The position numbers were made by a program, and so were the translations under genes. From Sinobacterium caligoides (GTDB taxonomy: Bacteria > Pseudomonadota > Gammaproteobacteria > Pseudomonadales > Sinobacteriaceae), in NCBI RefSeq assembly GCF_003752585.1, contig NZ_RKHR01000003.1:372001-436000 (forward strand): a stretch of DNA of 64,000 nt, in the 5' to 3' direction. The notes beneath the pieces were generated by a model that did not search any database, was not told where the DNA came from, and was given only the letters and a program-made list of their open reading frames with translations. Below, one piece after another: positions 1 through 9,247 of the stretch. How positions within the stretch are numbered: the stretch's first letter is position 1; each line of letters starts with the position of its first letter.

Positions 1-51
1 TTCGAGCGCCAGATTAAAAGAGCCTTCTAACTGCGACACATAATCTTCCAT
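1..51 (-). CDS. Start of an unknown protein (partial, cut by left edge)
   Basis: On the minus strand an ATG at 51 opens a frame that stays open for 17 codons to the window edge (begins MEDYVSQLEG). A GGA about ten bases before the ATG could serve as ribosome binding site, and an in-frame GTG at 63 is an alternative start. Too little is visible to name a product. It is divergent from the symporter gene at 430. Confidence 0.45.
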   Translation of the reverse strand, partial: MEDYVSQLEGSFNLALE

Positions 52-429
52 AACTTCATCCACTAGAACTGATAGGCTTAACCGTAAACAACTTATTACA
101 TCAATTTCATCCCCATATAATTAAACAGAATAAGAAATTAATAGTCCAGTATGCAAATAAAATTACGCTTTTAATACAAGAGCCTGGAGGGTGCTGAAAT
201 AGCTAGCTGATATTTTGGCGCAAAACAACTAAACATGCGTTTAATTACTACATGATAATTTATTCTTTGTAGGATGTTGATTAAAATCATTCCAGACAGC
301 AATAACCGTAAGTAGTATCACCTGCGCGTTTCACAGAGGGATCTTAGCTAACTATGTTTACAGATCATCTGCTCGTACATATAACTCATTAGAACAACAG
401 CCCAAACAACGGGCAGCAAGGCTTTAAAT
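52..429. other. Intergenic region, divergent promoters
   Basis: This AT-rich gap lies between the minus-strand gene at the left edge and the symporter gene. Apart from the FNR-like box at 277-290 I see no further gene or repeat. It must carry the promoters of both divergent genes. Confidence 0.5.
277..290 (+). promoter_or_regulatory. FNR/Anr-like box upstream of symporter
   Basis: TTGAT-TAAA-ATCAT matches the FNR consensus TTGAT-N4-ATCAA at nine of ten defined positions. A TAGTAT at 313-318 could be the -10. If so, the box is centred at -41.5, the class II activator position. Inferred from sequence only. Confidence 0.5.
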
Positions 430-1692
430 ATGACCTCTTCAAACCCTCTAAGAGCCTGGCTAAACCTCGCGCTCTGGAAAAAAATCGTAATCGCAATGAT
501 ACTCGGCGTTATCGTTGGCCTTTTCATGGGCGAAGATGCCCTTTGGCTAAAGCCTATTGGTGACTTATTTGTCAGCACCATCAAAATGCTGATCGTCCCC
601 CTCGTGTTCTGCTCCCTTATTGTCGGCGTCACCTCAATGAAAGACTCAACAGCCATGGGACGCATCAGCATAAAATCAATTATTCTCTATCTGGGAACCA
701 CTGCTATCGCGATCACCATCGGCCTTGCGATGGGACACCTGTTCCAACCCGGTGCTGCGATGAACCTTACAGCCAATGCCGCTGCTGACGCCAAGGAAGC
801 CCCCTCTTTAATCGCCACCTTCCTAAACCTAGTACCTAAAAACCCAGTCAACGCATTAGCCGAAGGTAACATTCTTCAAATTATTGTCTTCGCCCTATTT
901 TTGGGCATCTCTCTCGCCTTAATCGGTGAAAAAGGTAAGCCGGCCATCGCGGTTTTCGACAGCCTTGCTGAGGCAATGTACAAGCTAACCGCCATTGTCA
1001 TGAGCTTCGCGCCATACGGCGTGTTCGCCCTTATTGCATGGGTCGCAGGCACCTACGGCGTAAAAACACTCGGCAACCTCGCCTGGGTTATTCTCGCCGT
1101 TTATGTTGGCTGCCTGCTACACATCTATCTCTTCTATGGGGCTCTCGTTAAGTTTCTCGGCCGCCTCAGCCCAATTCGCTTCTTCAAAGGTATTCGTAAC
1201 GCCCAAGCTATCGCCTATACCACATCGAGCAGTGCAGGAACTTTACCAGCCAGCATGAGCGCCGCCCAAAATCACCTCGGTGTCAGCAAGGGGATCAGCA
1301 GCTTCGTATTGCCACTGGGAGCCACCATAAACATGGATGGCACCGCCCTCTACCAAGGCGTCTGCGCCCTGTTTGTAGCCCAGGCCTTTGGCATCGACCT
1401 AAGCTCTGGTGATTACGTTACGATCATTATTACCGCAACACTCGCCTCTATTGGTACCGCTGGCGTCCCGGGTGCTGGCCTTATCATGCTGTCACTCATC
1501 CTTAGTACCGTCGGCCTACCGATGGAAGGTATTGCCATCATCGCCGGCATCGACCGCATCCTCGACATGGCACGTACTACCGTGAATATCTCCGGCGACC
1601 TGATGGTTACCACGCTTGTCGCTAAGAGCGAAGGGCAACTGGACGAATCCATCTACAACGATCCGAATACACAGGAGCCTACTGTTAGCTAA
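430..1692 (+). CDS. Dicarboxylate/amino acid:cation symporter (DAACS family)
   Basis: Inner-membrane secondary transporter that probably takes up glutamate/aspartate or C4-dicarboxylates with Na+ or H+. At 420 residues it has the usual family length. It shows the family hallmarks in order: a serine-rich SSSAGT reentrant-loop motif near residue 265, NMDGT near 301, GVPGAG near 345, and a final amphipathic helix with DMARTTVN near 380, where the conserved D, R, T and N bind substrate and cation in GltPh-type carriers. The start follows AAGG at a good distance. Substrate cannot be settled by reading; GltP/GltT-like or DctA-like are both possible. The upstream FNR-like box suggests induction at low oxygen. 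An intrinsic terminator follows at 1725. Confidence 0.93.
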   Translation: MTSSNPLRAWLNLALWKKIVIAMILGVIVGLFMGEDALWLKPIGDLFVSTIKMLIVPLVFCSLIVGVTSMKDSTAMGRISIKSIILYLGTTAIAITIGLAMGHLFQPGAAMNLTANAAADAKEAPSLIATFLNLVPKNPVNALAEGNILQIIVFALFLGISLALIGEKGKPAIAVFDSLAEAMYKLTAIVMSFAPYGVFALIAWVAGTYGVKTLGNLAWVILAVYVGCLLHIYLFYGALVKFLGRLSPIRFFKGIRNAQAIAYTTSSSAGTLPASMSAAQNHLGVSKGISSFVLPLGATINMDGTALYQGVCALFVAQAFGIDLSSGDYVTIIITATLASIGTAGVPGAGLIMLSLILSTVGLPMEGIAIIAGIDRILDMARTTVNISGDLMVTTLVAKSEGQLDESIYNDPNTQEPTVS

Positions 1693-1724
1693 CATCTAAA
1701 CAGTGAACCTAGCATGACCATTAA

Positions 1725-1756
1725 GATGGCAGCCCAACGGCTGCCATCTTTTTTTT
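1725..1756 (+). terminator. Intrinsic terminator of symporter gene
   Basis: A perfect 10-bp stem (GATGGCAGCC / GGCTGCCATC) with a CAAC loop is followed by eight T residues. Confidence 0.92.
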
Positions 1757-1877
1757 GACCACACAGAACCGCTAGTATTCATTCAGAATCTCTTTACAAT
1801 ATTGCCTATTCACAGTGTATAGAGTTTCCACCCGCTACGAATAAAAAGGCCACTCGCCTTATCAAGAAGAGCCCAAC

Positions 1878-2708
1878 ATGACAGAATTAAAAGATAGCAT
1901 CATTCGAGAAATGAAAGTCCTTCCTACTATCGACGTCGCCTTTGAAGTGCGTCGACGTACTGACTTCATTAAGCAACAACTGCTCAACTCAGGCCTAAAA
2001 AGCCTTGTTCTAGGCATTAGCGGCGGCGTCGATTCATCCACCTGTGGCCGCCTCTGCCAACTCGCCATTGAAGAGCTCAACGAAGAAAAACAAGGCTACC
2101 GATTTATTGCTGTCCGTCTCCCCTACTCGGTCCAGGCCGATGAAGAGGACGCTCAACTTGCCCTGCAATTCATCAAACCAATGCATTCACTGGTCATCAA
2201 TGTGCAGGCTGGCGCCGACGGCATTCATCACGAAGTACTTCGTTCTATTAGTGCTGGCGGGCTTCCAGAAACCACCGCCTTCAGCCAGGACTTCAACAAA
2301 GGCAATGTTAAAGCCCGGATGCGCATGACGGCACAGTATGAAGTCGCCGGCCTCTATCAAGGCCTCGTCCCAGGCACTGACCATAGCGCTGAAAACATCT
2401 CTGGCTTTTTCACTAAGCACGGTGACGGTGCTTGCGATCTAGCCCCTCTATTTGGCCTCAATAAGCGGCAAGTACGCGCCCTTGCCGAGCATTTAGGCGC
2501 CCCTACTAGCGTCTACCAAAAAGTGCCAACAGCCGACCTTGAGGATGATCGCCCTCAACTAGAAGACGAAATTGCTCTCGGCGTCAGCTACGATCAAATC
2601 GACGACTTTCTTGAAGGTAAAAGTATCGACACGAACGCCGAAAAGAAAATTATCGACACCTACTGCAAAACGCGACACAAACGCGAACCTATTCCAACAC
2701 CCGTCTAG
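1878..2708 (+). CDS. nadE: NH3-dependent NAD+ synthetase
   Basis: Makes NAD+ from deamido-NAD+, ATP and ammonia, the last step of NAD synthesis, in the cytoplasm. The protein has 276 residues, essentially the length of E. coli NadE, and lacks the N-terminal glutaminase domain of the long form, so it should use free ammonia. The ATP-pyrophosphatase P-loop SGGVDSS lies at about residues 48-54. The deamido-NAD binding GTDHSAE stretch lies near residue 167, followed by [19 protein letters not shown], which is typical of the family. It starts after AGAAGAG in front of ATG. It is monocistronic, bounded by the symporter terminator upstream and a bidirectional terminator downstream. Confidence 0.96.
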   Translation: MTELKDSIIREMKVLPTIDVAFEVRRRTDFIKQQLLNSGLKSLVLGISGGVDSSTCGRLCQLAIEELNEEKQGYRFIAVRLPYSVQADEEDAQLALQFIKPMHSLVINVQAGADGIHHEVLRSISAGGLPETTAFSQDFNKGNVKARMRMTAQYEVAGLYQGLVPGTDHSAENISGFFTKHGDGACDLAPLFGLNKRQVRALAEHLGAPTSVYQKVPTADLEDDRPQLEDEIALGVSYDQIDDFLEGKSIDTNAEKKIIDTYCKTRHKREPIPTPV

Positions 2709-2794
2709 GGGCTACCGCCATAAACACAACGCCATAGACACAGCTGTATAGTGGCGCGCTATAGCCATAACAAGTCACAGAGAATAAAGGGCAT

Positions 2795-2832
2795 AAAAAA
2801 CCCGCTCGACCTAGGCCGAGCGGGTTTTTTTT
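2795..2832. terminator. Bidirectional intrinsic terminator
   Basis: An 8-bp GC-rich stem (CCCGCTCG / CGAGCGGG) is preceded by six A and followed by eight T, so it can end transcription from nadE (plus) and from the cytochrome operon (minus). The two operons converge here. Confidence 0.92.
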
Positions 2833-2843
2833 GAAGCTAACGC

Positions 2844-4349
2844 CTACTTCTTCACGGTCAACATATACTCCGCGATCGCAAGACGCGTCTTCTCGTCAAG
2901 ATAGTTCTGTGGAGGCATCTCAGGGAAGTCCTTACGCTTTTTAATCGGCGCATTAATATAATCTGAAATTCCTTGAGGATTATCCATGTACATCGCTTGG
3001 ATAATCTGTGTTGGTGGGCCTATCATACGAACACTGTAAGCATGGCAACCAGCGCAGATACCGTAGTAACCTCGCTCACCTAGCTGCTCAACGGGCACTG
3101 TACGCGGCGCAACCGGCTCCGCAAGCAACATAGTCCTAATATGATTCGTGTCGTAAGGCTCACACTGAGCATAATCCGCCCCAAGGTTCAGGCTGTGAAT
3201 AGCACCCATATTCGCGGCACATTTGTTCACGCCCTTACCTGTATCGGCAAAGTCTGGCCCTTTGCTTTCTAGCTTAGCTGCTAACAAAATCTTCAACTCA
3301 CCAACAGGGTTATGTCCATTGTCGATCATGAAGTTGTTCAGCAGCTTGATGCCATCAGGGTTAGGCTCAGAGTCAGGGTCATTCGCCACGTTTGCCGCCA
3401 TACTTAGGTCGGTGATGGTAATACCCGCATTATCATTGCCACTAATGATATTATTTTCAATCACAACGTCATCAGCCGCCATCACCAGAATACCTGTTCC
3501 TGGTGGAATACCGGCAACAATAGAGCCTGGTGCACCAAAGTTTTCGTGATTATTATTAACGATGAAGTTATTACGGACGATGACATCGTAGGTCGTTTTG
3601 ATCGGCAGACCTGGGGTGATAAAAACCAAGATACCGCCCGTATTATCATGGGCATGATTGTTTTCTACGAGAGCGTGACGGGTATTCTCAATCTCAATTC
3701 CAGCAACATTATTAAATACTTCGTTATTACGCACATCAATGTTGTCACACATACCGACGTAAATAGCCGCATCTTCAATGCCGCTTAAGACGTTACGCTC
3801 AATCAAGCCGTTTTTACCGTACTGAGGGAAAATACCATAAACACCGGTGTCTACGATCCAGTTATTGCGGATAATAAAGTTATTACCCGCCTGCCCCATG
3901 ATGGCGTTACCCTTGTAGTGAATGATTTTGAAATTCTCTACCGTAATACTGTTGCCCGAATATAAGATCGCATCGTTGCGTTGACGCTCACCATCCAAAA
4001 CAGGCCACTTACCATCCTTAATGACACCTGTCAGGCGAATATTGTTTTTATCAATGTAAACAATTTGCTTATAGGTGCCAGGCATCACCGCGATAGTGTC
4101 GCCAGGTTTTGCTAGCTCAACAGCATCTTGAATCGATTCACCGTCGTTTACAAAGATAGTCTCACCCGTATAAACATTGGCGATCTGTGCTGCCGCTTCG
4201 TCGGCACCGTAATCATCGCCCTCGATCGCCGCAACTTGAGCCGACTGCGTAATAACGACAGGCGCACCCCCTCCTCCTAACTGCTTGCCGACCATCACGC
4301 CAGCAGCCACTAACACCAAAACCAAGACGGTTTTTAGTAACCTATTCAT
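2844..4349 (-). CDS. Right-handed beta-helix protein with C-terminal cytochrome c domain
   Basis: A 501-residue exported or membrane-anchored protein, function not known. Residues 1-24 form a hydrophobic signal/anchor. Residues about 65-345 contain successive parallel beta-helix repeats of the NosD/pectate-lyase type (recurring units such as IRNNWIVD, IENNIISGND, VRNNEVFNN), in the order expected for carbohydrate-binding or periplasmic copper-binding beta-helices. The C-terminus is a small c-type cytochrome: CAGCH at 432-436 and a candidate Met ligand in EMPP near 478. It is the last gene of a three-gene run with a di-haem peroxidase and a cytochrome c4-like protein, so it is likely an electron-transfer partner or substrate-binding redox protein. 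I cannot name a substrate. Confidence 0.8.
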   Translation of the reverse strand: MNRLLKTVLVLVLVAAGVMVGKQLGGGGAPVVITQSAQVAAIEGDDYGADEAAAQIANVYTGETIFVNDGESIQDAVELAKPGDTIAVMPGTYKQIVYIDKNNIRLTGVIKDGKWPVLDGERQRNDAILYSGNSITVENFKIIHYKGNAIMGQAGNNFIIRNNWIVDTGVYGIFPQYGKNGLIERNVLSGIEDAAIYVGMCDNIDVRNNEVFNNVAGIEIENTRHALVENNHAHDNTGGILVFITPGLPIKTTYDVIVRNNFIVNNNHENFGAPGSIVAGIPPGTGILVMAADDVVIENNIISGNDNAGITITDLSMAANVANDPDSEPNPDGIKLLNNFMIDNGHNPVGELKILLAAKLESKGPDFADTGKGVNKCAANMGAIHSLNLGADYAQCEPYDTNHIRTMLLAEPVAPRTVPVEQLGERGYYGICAGCHAYSVRMIGPPTQIIQAMYMDNPQGISDYINAPIKKRKDFPEMPPQNYLDEKTRLAIAEYMLTVKK

Positions 4350-4489
4350 GTTGCAACTCCATCCTAAAAAACATTTTTATTATCATCGTCATCACTAACG
4401 AGCTAGCGAAAACTTTTTACCACAACAACCTGAAGCCACTCCTCGCTTAAATCAAACGAGCGAACGGCCTCGGCATCCTATTCACCTCA

Positions 4490-5716
4490 TCAACGGCGAT
4501 ACTGACCGTGTGCTAGAGGTAATCCCGAAGGCAATAGCGCTGGTACTGCAGGCTTAAAAGACTCATCGGTCAATGTCTGCAGAAAGTCTACCACCCTATC
4601 TAACTCATCATCCGTCAGGTTTGGTTCCCATATATGCCAGTGAATATTCAAATGCTCACCCTCCGGCACTGCATGGCCCCGCCCCTGAGTATAAAACTCT
4701 ACGGCCTCACGCAGCGTGGCAAACCGCCCCGAGTGCATGTAGGGTGCTGTTAAAGCGATATTACGCAGAGAGGGGACTTTAAAGCTACCCCGCTGTGACT
4801 TAATGCCGGTAACTTTCTCAGCACCAACATCGCGTGGCATCCCCACTGGCTCCGGCGTGCCTATGACAGCCATCTGTTGATTGGTAAAAAGTGGCGGCGT
4901 ATGGCACTCGCCACAGCGAGCGACAAAAGAGCGAAAGACATTAAGACCAGCCTTTTCATCCTCGTTTAAAGCATCTGCATAACCGTGAGCATATTGATCA
5001 TAGCGGCTGTTAAGGGAGATAAGCGTAGACTGAAAAGCAGTAATCGCAGTCAATACTTGCGGCAATGTAATAAGCTTCTCCTCCTCTGCATAAGCCTCTC
5101 CGAACATACGCCGATAGACCTCATTATTATTTAGCGCAGCTAGCAAGCCCTCTGGTGTATTATTCATTTCATGCGAATCAAATAACGGCTCTTCAGCCTG
5201 CTCTTCTAACGAGTCAGCTCTGGCATCCCAAAATAGCTTATCGAGAAATGCAACATTCCACAGTGTTGGTGCAGAACGCTGTAGCAGTTTTCCATCCCCA
5301 CCTAAGCTTCTGCCCATGCCGTCACTAAAACCTTGGTCTGGGTCGTGACAGGTCGCACAGGACATCTTACCGTTAGCGGACAGTAAAGGATCAAAGAATA
5401 AATACCGACCTAGATCGATCTGCTGCGGGCTAAAACCGTCCCGGTAGCCTGGTGGCAAAGCAATCTGTAATCCGCCTAGCCCTTTGTTTTCAAGTGATTG
5501 GTAGTTTTGATAGAGCGTACGAAGCTCGCAGCCTACTGATGTTAACTCAAAGCCCGCTGGGCAATGATCATTTAACGACAACGCGTCGACACTTGTGCTT
5601 GCTGGCGTGGCCGCTGGAGTACTGTCAGCAGCCAACACTGCCTGAAAGGCTAGCGCTAGCAGAGCACTCGCGGCGAGAGAGAAGCCAACAATTAAATAAC
5701 GGAGATGACGAAACAT
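4490..5716 (-). CDS. Di-haem cytochrome c peroxidase/MauG family protein
   Basis: Periplasmic di-haem protein of 408 residues. It has a signal peptide at 1-30 and two haem c motifs, CATCH at 120-124 and CGECH at 268-272, spaced as in bacterial cytochrome c peroxidases and MauG. After the second haem come the usual KVPSLRN-like and APYMHSGRF stretches. Before the peroxidase fold there is an extra N-terminal segment (about 48-90) with two cysteines in CPAGFELTSVGC. The family either reduces H2O2 with electrons from small cytochromes or oxidises protein or small substrates. It starts 8 bases after the cytochrome c4-like gene, so the two are co-transcribed. Whether it is a peroxidase or a MauG-like oxidase cannot be told. 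Confidence 0.88.
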   Translation of the reverse strand: MFRHLRYLIVGFSLAASALLALAFQAVLAADSTPAATPASTSVDALSLNDHCPAGFELTSVGCELRTLYQNYQSLENKGLGGLQIALPPGYRDGFSPQQIDLGRYLFFDPLLSANGKMSCATCHDPDQGFSDGMGRSLGGDGKLLQRSAPTLWNVAFLDKLFWDARADSLEEQAEEPLFDSHEMNNTPEGLLAALNNNEVYRRMFGEAYAEEEKLITLPQVLTAITAFQSTLISLNSRYDQYAHGYADALNEDEKAGLNVFRSFVARCGECHTPPLFTNQQMAVIGTPEPVGMPRDVGAEKVTGIKSQRGSFKVPSLRNIALTAPYMHSGRFATLREAVEFYTQGRGHAVPEGEHLNIHWHIWEPNLTDDELDRVVDFLQTLTDESFKPAVPALLPSGLPLAHGQYRR

Positions 5717-5724
5717 AAAGCCTC

Positions 5725-6423
5725 CTATTGCTGACCAATGGACTCAATATAACTTACAACGTCGATGACTGCCTGCTCCGAAGGAAGCGTTGAAGCCATT
5801 ATCGACATTGGCTTACCATACTTATCATCGCTGTGCAGGCCACGCTTCTTAGCACGGAAGTTACTTAACTGACGATAGACATAATCACCGCCTAAACCAG
5901 TAAGCGCCGGTGCATTGAGCGCGACATTCCCCACCGCATCAGTACCGTGGCAGGCACCGCATTTTTGAATATAGTAATCTTGACCGTTTTTAATATCACC
6001 GTTAAATTTTACCGGCGGTGTGTGTGCAGGAAAAGCTTCGATATACTGAGCTAATGCCGTCACCGTAGCATCATCTTTTATCGACTTCGCCATCGGCTGC
6101 ATCGTTGCCGCATGTGCGTCTTCAGCCCCCCTGACATCGTTGCGAAAATTGTGCAATTGACGCTCAATGTACCAAGCAGGCAATTGACTTAAGCCTGGTG
6201 CGCCGGGCACGACCTCACCCTCACCTTGACTTCCGTGACAACTGGCACAAACAGCATAGTCTGCCGCCGCATCGGCAACCGAGGAAGCGCTAATAAGAAG
6301 TGTTGATGCTAACAAAAAAGGCGATATTAAAGCCTTAGGCTTCAATAGATGAGACACCTTTGCGGCCAGGTGGCTATTTTCGTGTACTACAGAGAAGTTG
6401 TCTTTCAACATTATTATTCCCAC
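5725..6423 (-). CDS. Di-haem cytochrome c4-like protein
   Basis: Periplasmic electron carrier of 232 residues with two similar class I cytochrome c domains. The haem sites are CASCH at 59-63 and CGACH at 155-159. Each is followed by the same pattern (APGLSQLPAWYIERQL / APALTGLGGDYVYRQL) and a Met-containing QPMAKSI / KPMSIMA ligand segment. The N-terminus is unusually long (about 30 residues) before the hydrophobic segment at 31-50, and a later ATG at 6411 is possible. It is the first gene of the operon, directly before a di-haem peroxidase, so it probably feeds electrons to, or receives them from, that enzyme. Confidence 0.9.
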   Translation of the reverse strand: MGIIMLKDNFSVVHENSHLAAKVSHLLKPKALISPFLLASTLLISASSVADAAADYAVCASCHGSQGEGEVVPGAPGLSQLPAWYIERQLHNFRNDVRGAEDAHAATMQPMAKSIKDDATVTALAQYIEAFPAHTPPVKFNGDIKNGQDYYIQKCGACHGTDAVGNVALNAPALTGLGGDYVYRQLSNFRAKKRGLHSDDKYGKPMSIMASTLPSEQAVIDVVSYIESIGQQ

Positions 6424-6613
6424 TCACTGCGTTCTTTTACCTCAACTAACCCCGATAAAATACCGAGAGTCTAGCTGGGTATAGACGCTGTTTTTATATT
6501 AGTGGGACTATCGTACCACTGTGAGAAAAAAAGGGAAGGGTAACTAAGTATGTTCCATGTTAAATAACAGAAAGAACTAGTGGCCGCATTAACTTAACAT
6601 CGATAGGTTGGGG

Positions 6614-6934
6614 TCACTCTTGCTCACGCGCCCAAGACTTCGCCCCCTCATATCCACCGACATTAGTAACATCAACATAACCCAAGCCACGCAGGGTCTC
6701 AAGCGCAACACCGGAGCGACGCCCACTACGGCAATAAAGAACAATTTCAGTGTTCTTATCGTCAGCTAATTCCGCAATATGCTTGGCAATGACGTCATAG
6801 GGAACATTAACAGCTGCGTCAAGGTGGCCAGCTTGATACTCCTCCGACGTTCGTACATCAATGATGATTCGCTCGGCTACAGCAGCCTGCGACACAAGGC
6901 AGCAACCTATAATAAAAGCAAGCAATTTAGCCAT
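6614..6934 (-). CDS. Exported single-domain rhodanese-like protein
   Basis: Small sulfurtransferase-type protein of 106 residues. A cleavable signal peptide (1-20, ending in AVA) puts it in the periplasm. The rhodanese fold follows: IIDVRTSEEYQAGHLDAAVNVP, then the catalytic loop CRSGRRSG with Cys68. Single-domain exported rhodaneses of this type (PspE-like) move sulfane sulfur from thiosulfate or polysulfide. It may be its own transcription unit, or it may precede the cytochrome operon by about 190 bases. The substrate is not known. Confidence 0.88.
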   Translation of the reverse strand: MAKLLAFIIGCCLVSQAAVAERIIIDVRTSEEYQAGHLDAAVNVPYDVIAKHIAELADDKNTEIVLYCRSGRRSGVALETLRGLGYVDVTNVGGYEGAKSWAREQE

Positions 6935-7408
6935 ACACTGTTCCTGAGTAGGCCTCCGCCAATGATCAGCCTATTAATATTTATTGAGAGCTATATTGCC
7001 CTTCTATAACCAAAGTAGCGTCAAGCCTATTTAACCGCTGACAGCAACGAACTAACATTAAAGCCTAACGACGCCATCATTCGGCTCACGCCTAGAGAAA
7101 AGCATGCACCCAAACCAAAGCAGAGCAAGATCAATCGCTCTGCCGACTAGATTATTATTTAGTAATGTTTGATACATTGATAATAAAGCCAAATAATTTC
7201 TAATAATAGCCTTTAATGCAAAAATAATTGCAGCAGCGTTACGATAACTTATTATCAGCTAACGAACCGCCCCCGCAAGACAACCTTTGTATCGAGAAAA
7301 TCTGCCATGGATCAATAACAAAATTCACTCTCCTACAGAGCTCAACCTAAACAATGTGTCATAATTACCTATTGGAAATTATGTAATACGCACCCCGAGT
7401 GATTTTTT
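6935..7408. other. Intergenic region, divergent promoters
   Basis: About 470 bases of AT-rich DNA separate the minus-strand rhodanese from the plus-strand antiporter. I see no gene, RNA or strong repeat in it. It presumably holds both promoters. Confidence 0.5.
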
Positions 7409-9247
7409 ATGAGTGAACACGACATAGCCCTTACTGTCGCAGCTATTGGCCTGACTGGCTTTGCCTGCCAATGGGCTGCTTGGCGAATGAAACTGCCAGC
7501 CATTTTACTTCTCCTACTCGCCGGCCTCATTGCCGGTCCGGTTACCAATTTACTTGAGCCGAACTTATTATTTGGCGACCTGTTATTTCCACTGGTTTCC
7601 CTGTGCGTAGCAATCATCCTCTTCGAGGGCAGCTTGACTCTGGAGTTTTCGCAACTCAAAGAGGTCGGCAACGTTGTCAAACGCCTTATCAGCTTCGGTG
7701 CTATCACGACCCTCAGCCTTACCGCCACAGCCTGCCACTTCGTGCTTGACTTCAGTTGGGGGCTTTCACTCCTTTTCGGCAGCCTTACAGTGGTCACTGG
7801 CCCCACGGTAATCGTTCCTTTACTTCGAACAGTGAGACCCAATAGTAAGATTGCTAATACGCTTCGCTGGGAAGGCATACTCATCGATCCGATAGGGGCG
7901 CTTTGCGCCGTCCTTGTCTTTGAGTTTCTCGCTTCAGGCGCCCACAATGGTGAGTTTAGCCATGTACTCGTAACCTTTGCCACCATGCTCGCTGTTGGGC
8001 TCAGCAGCGGCATTGCCGCAGGCATTTTACTTGCGCGCATGCTACGTAATCACTGGCTACCAGAATACCTTCATAATATTGCGACATTAAGCATCCTGCT
8101 CACAGTCTTTGTCGTTTCCAATCAATTTGCCGACGAGTCAGGTCTACTCGCCGTTACTGTTTTCGGCATTTGGCTAGCTAACGCGAAAGAAGTCAACGTT
8201 CAGCAAATACTTCACTTCAAAGAAAACCTGACGGTTTTATTAATCTCCGGCCTCTTTATCCTTCTAGCAGCCCGTATCGAGTGGGCTGACCTCATCACCC
8301 TCGGCTGGCCCATGCTAGCCTTACTGGCGATCATCCAGTTCGTCGTACGCCCTATCGCCATCTCCGTCTCAACCTTTGGCAGTCAGTTCAACTGGAGAGA
8401 ACGCGCATTACTCGCCTGGATTGCTCCCCGTGGTATCGTCGCAGCCGCTATCAGCGCATTGTTCGCACTGAAGCTTGCCGAGCAGGGCATTGACCATGCC
8501 AACCTATTAGTCCCAGCCACTTTTGCCGTCATCATTGGCACTGTCGTCTTACAGAGCTTAACGGCAGCCCCCATTGCACGATTACTTGGTGTCGCTGAGC
8601 CCTCGCCAAGCGGCTTCCTGATCATCGGCGCCAACAGTCTGGCCCGTAAAATAGGCGGGGCGCTACAGGACGCTGGTTTCAGAGTCGTTCTCACCGACTC
8701 GATTTGGGAGAATATTTCCGCTGCCCGCCTACTTGGCTTAAAGACCTATTTTGGCAACCCCGCATCGAGCCATGCCGATGAGTACCTCGATTTAACAGGG
8801 ATCGGTCATATGTTGGCGCTGACACCACAACGCCACCAAAACGTTATGTCTGGTATGCGCTTTATTCGTGAGTTTGGTAGCAATAAAACCTTTTGCATCA
8901 AGACCCGCAGCAGAGATACCGCCAAGCACCGTGCCTCGATCCATCATCGCGGCATGACACTATTTAATGCAGATACAAGCTTCCAACAACTTGCCTCGCT
9001 GGTCGCAAACGGAGGAGAAATTAAGAGCACTCGCCTCAGTAAAGAATTTAGCTACGAGGATTATTTAGCTAAGAACCAGGACGACCACATCGTGCCACTG
9101 TTCGCCATTGACGACAAACAGCACATCCATGTCTATGCCGAGAGTGTCGAGCTTAAACCGGGCTTAGACTGGAAGATCATCGCAATGATCACCCCAGCCA
9201 AAAAGGAAAACAACAAGCCGACTGAGGCAGCTGCGACAAAATCCTAA
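7409..9247 (+). CDS. Cation/proton antiporter (CPA1, NhaP-type) with TrkA-N domain
   Basis: Inner-membrane Na+/H+ or K+/H+ exchanger of 612 residues. The N-terminal ~390 residues form about 12-13 hydrophobic helices with CPA1 landmarks: LLAGLIAGP near 32, the LFEGSLTLE segment near 72, GPTVIVPLL near 130 followed by WEGILIDPIGA, and a WIAPRGIVAAAIS helix near 338. Residues about 400-510 form a TrkA-N/RCK-like Rossmann domain (FLIIGANSLARKIGGAL), suggesting gating by a nucleotide or cation. The last ~60 residues are more polar. The stop codon overlaps that of the convergent phoR by a few bases. Likely role: pH and salt homeostasis. Confidence 0.9.
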   Translation: MSEHDIALTVAAIGLTGFACQWAAWRMKLPAILLLLLAGLIAGPVTNLLEPNLLFGDLLFPLVSLCVAIILFEGSLTLEFSQLKEVGNVVKRLISFGAITTLSLTATACHFVLDFSWGLSLLFGSLTVVTGPTVIVPLLRTVRPNSKIANTLRWEGILIDPIGALCAVLVFEFLASGAHNGEFSHVLVTFATMLAVGLSSGIAAGILLARMLRNHWLPEYLHNIATLSILLTVFVVSNQFADESGLLAVTVFGIWLANAKEVNVQQILHFKENLTVLLISGLFILLAARIEWADLITLGWPMLALLAIIQFVVRPIAISVSTFGSQFNWRERALLAWIAPRGIVAAAISALFALKLAEQGIDHANLLVPATFAVIIGTVVLQSLTAAPIARLLGVAEPSPSGFLIIGANSLARKIGGALQDAGFRVVLTDSIWENISAARLLGLKTYFGNPASSHADEYLDLTGIGHMLALTPQRHQNVMSGMRFIREFGSNKTFCIKTRSRDTAKHRASIHHRGMTLFNADTSFQQLASLVANGGEIKSTRLSKEFSYEDYLAKNQDDHIVPLFAIDDKQHIHVYAESVELKPGLDWKIIAMITPAKKENNKPTEAAATKS

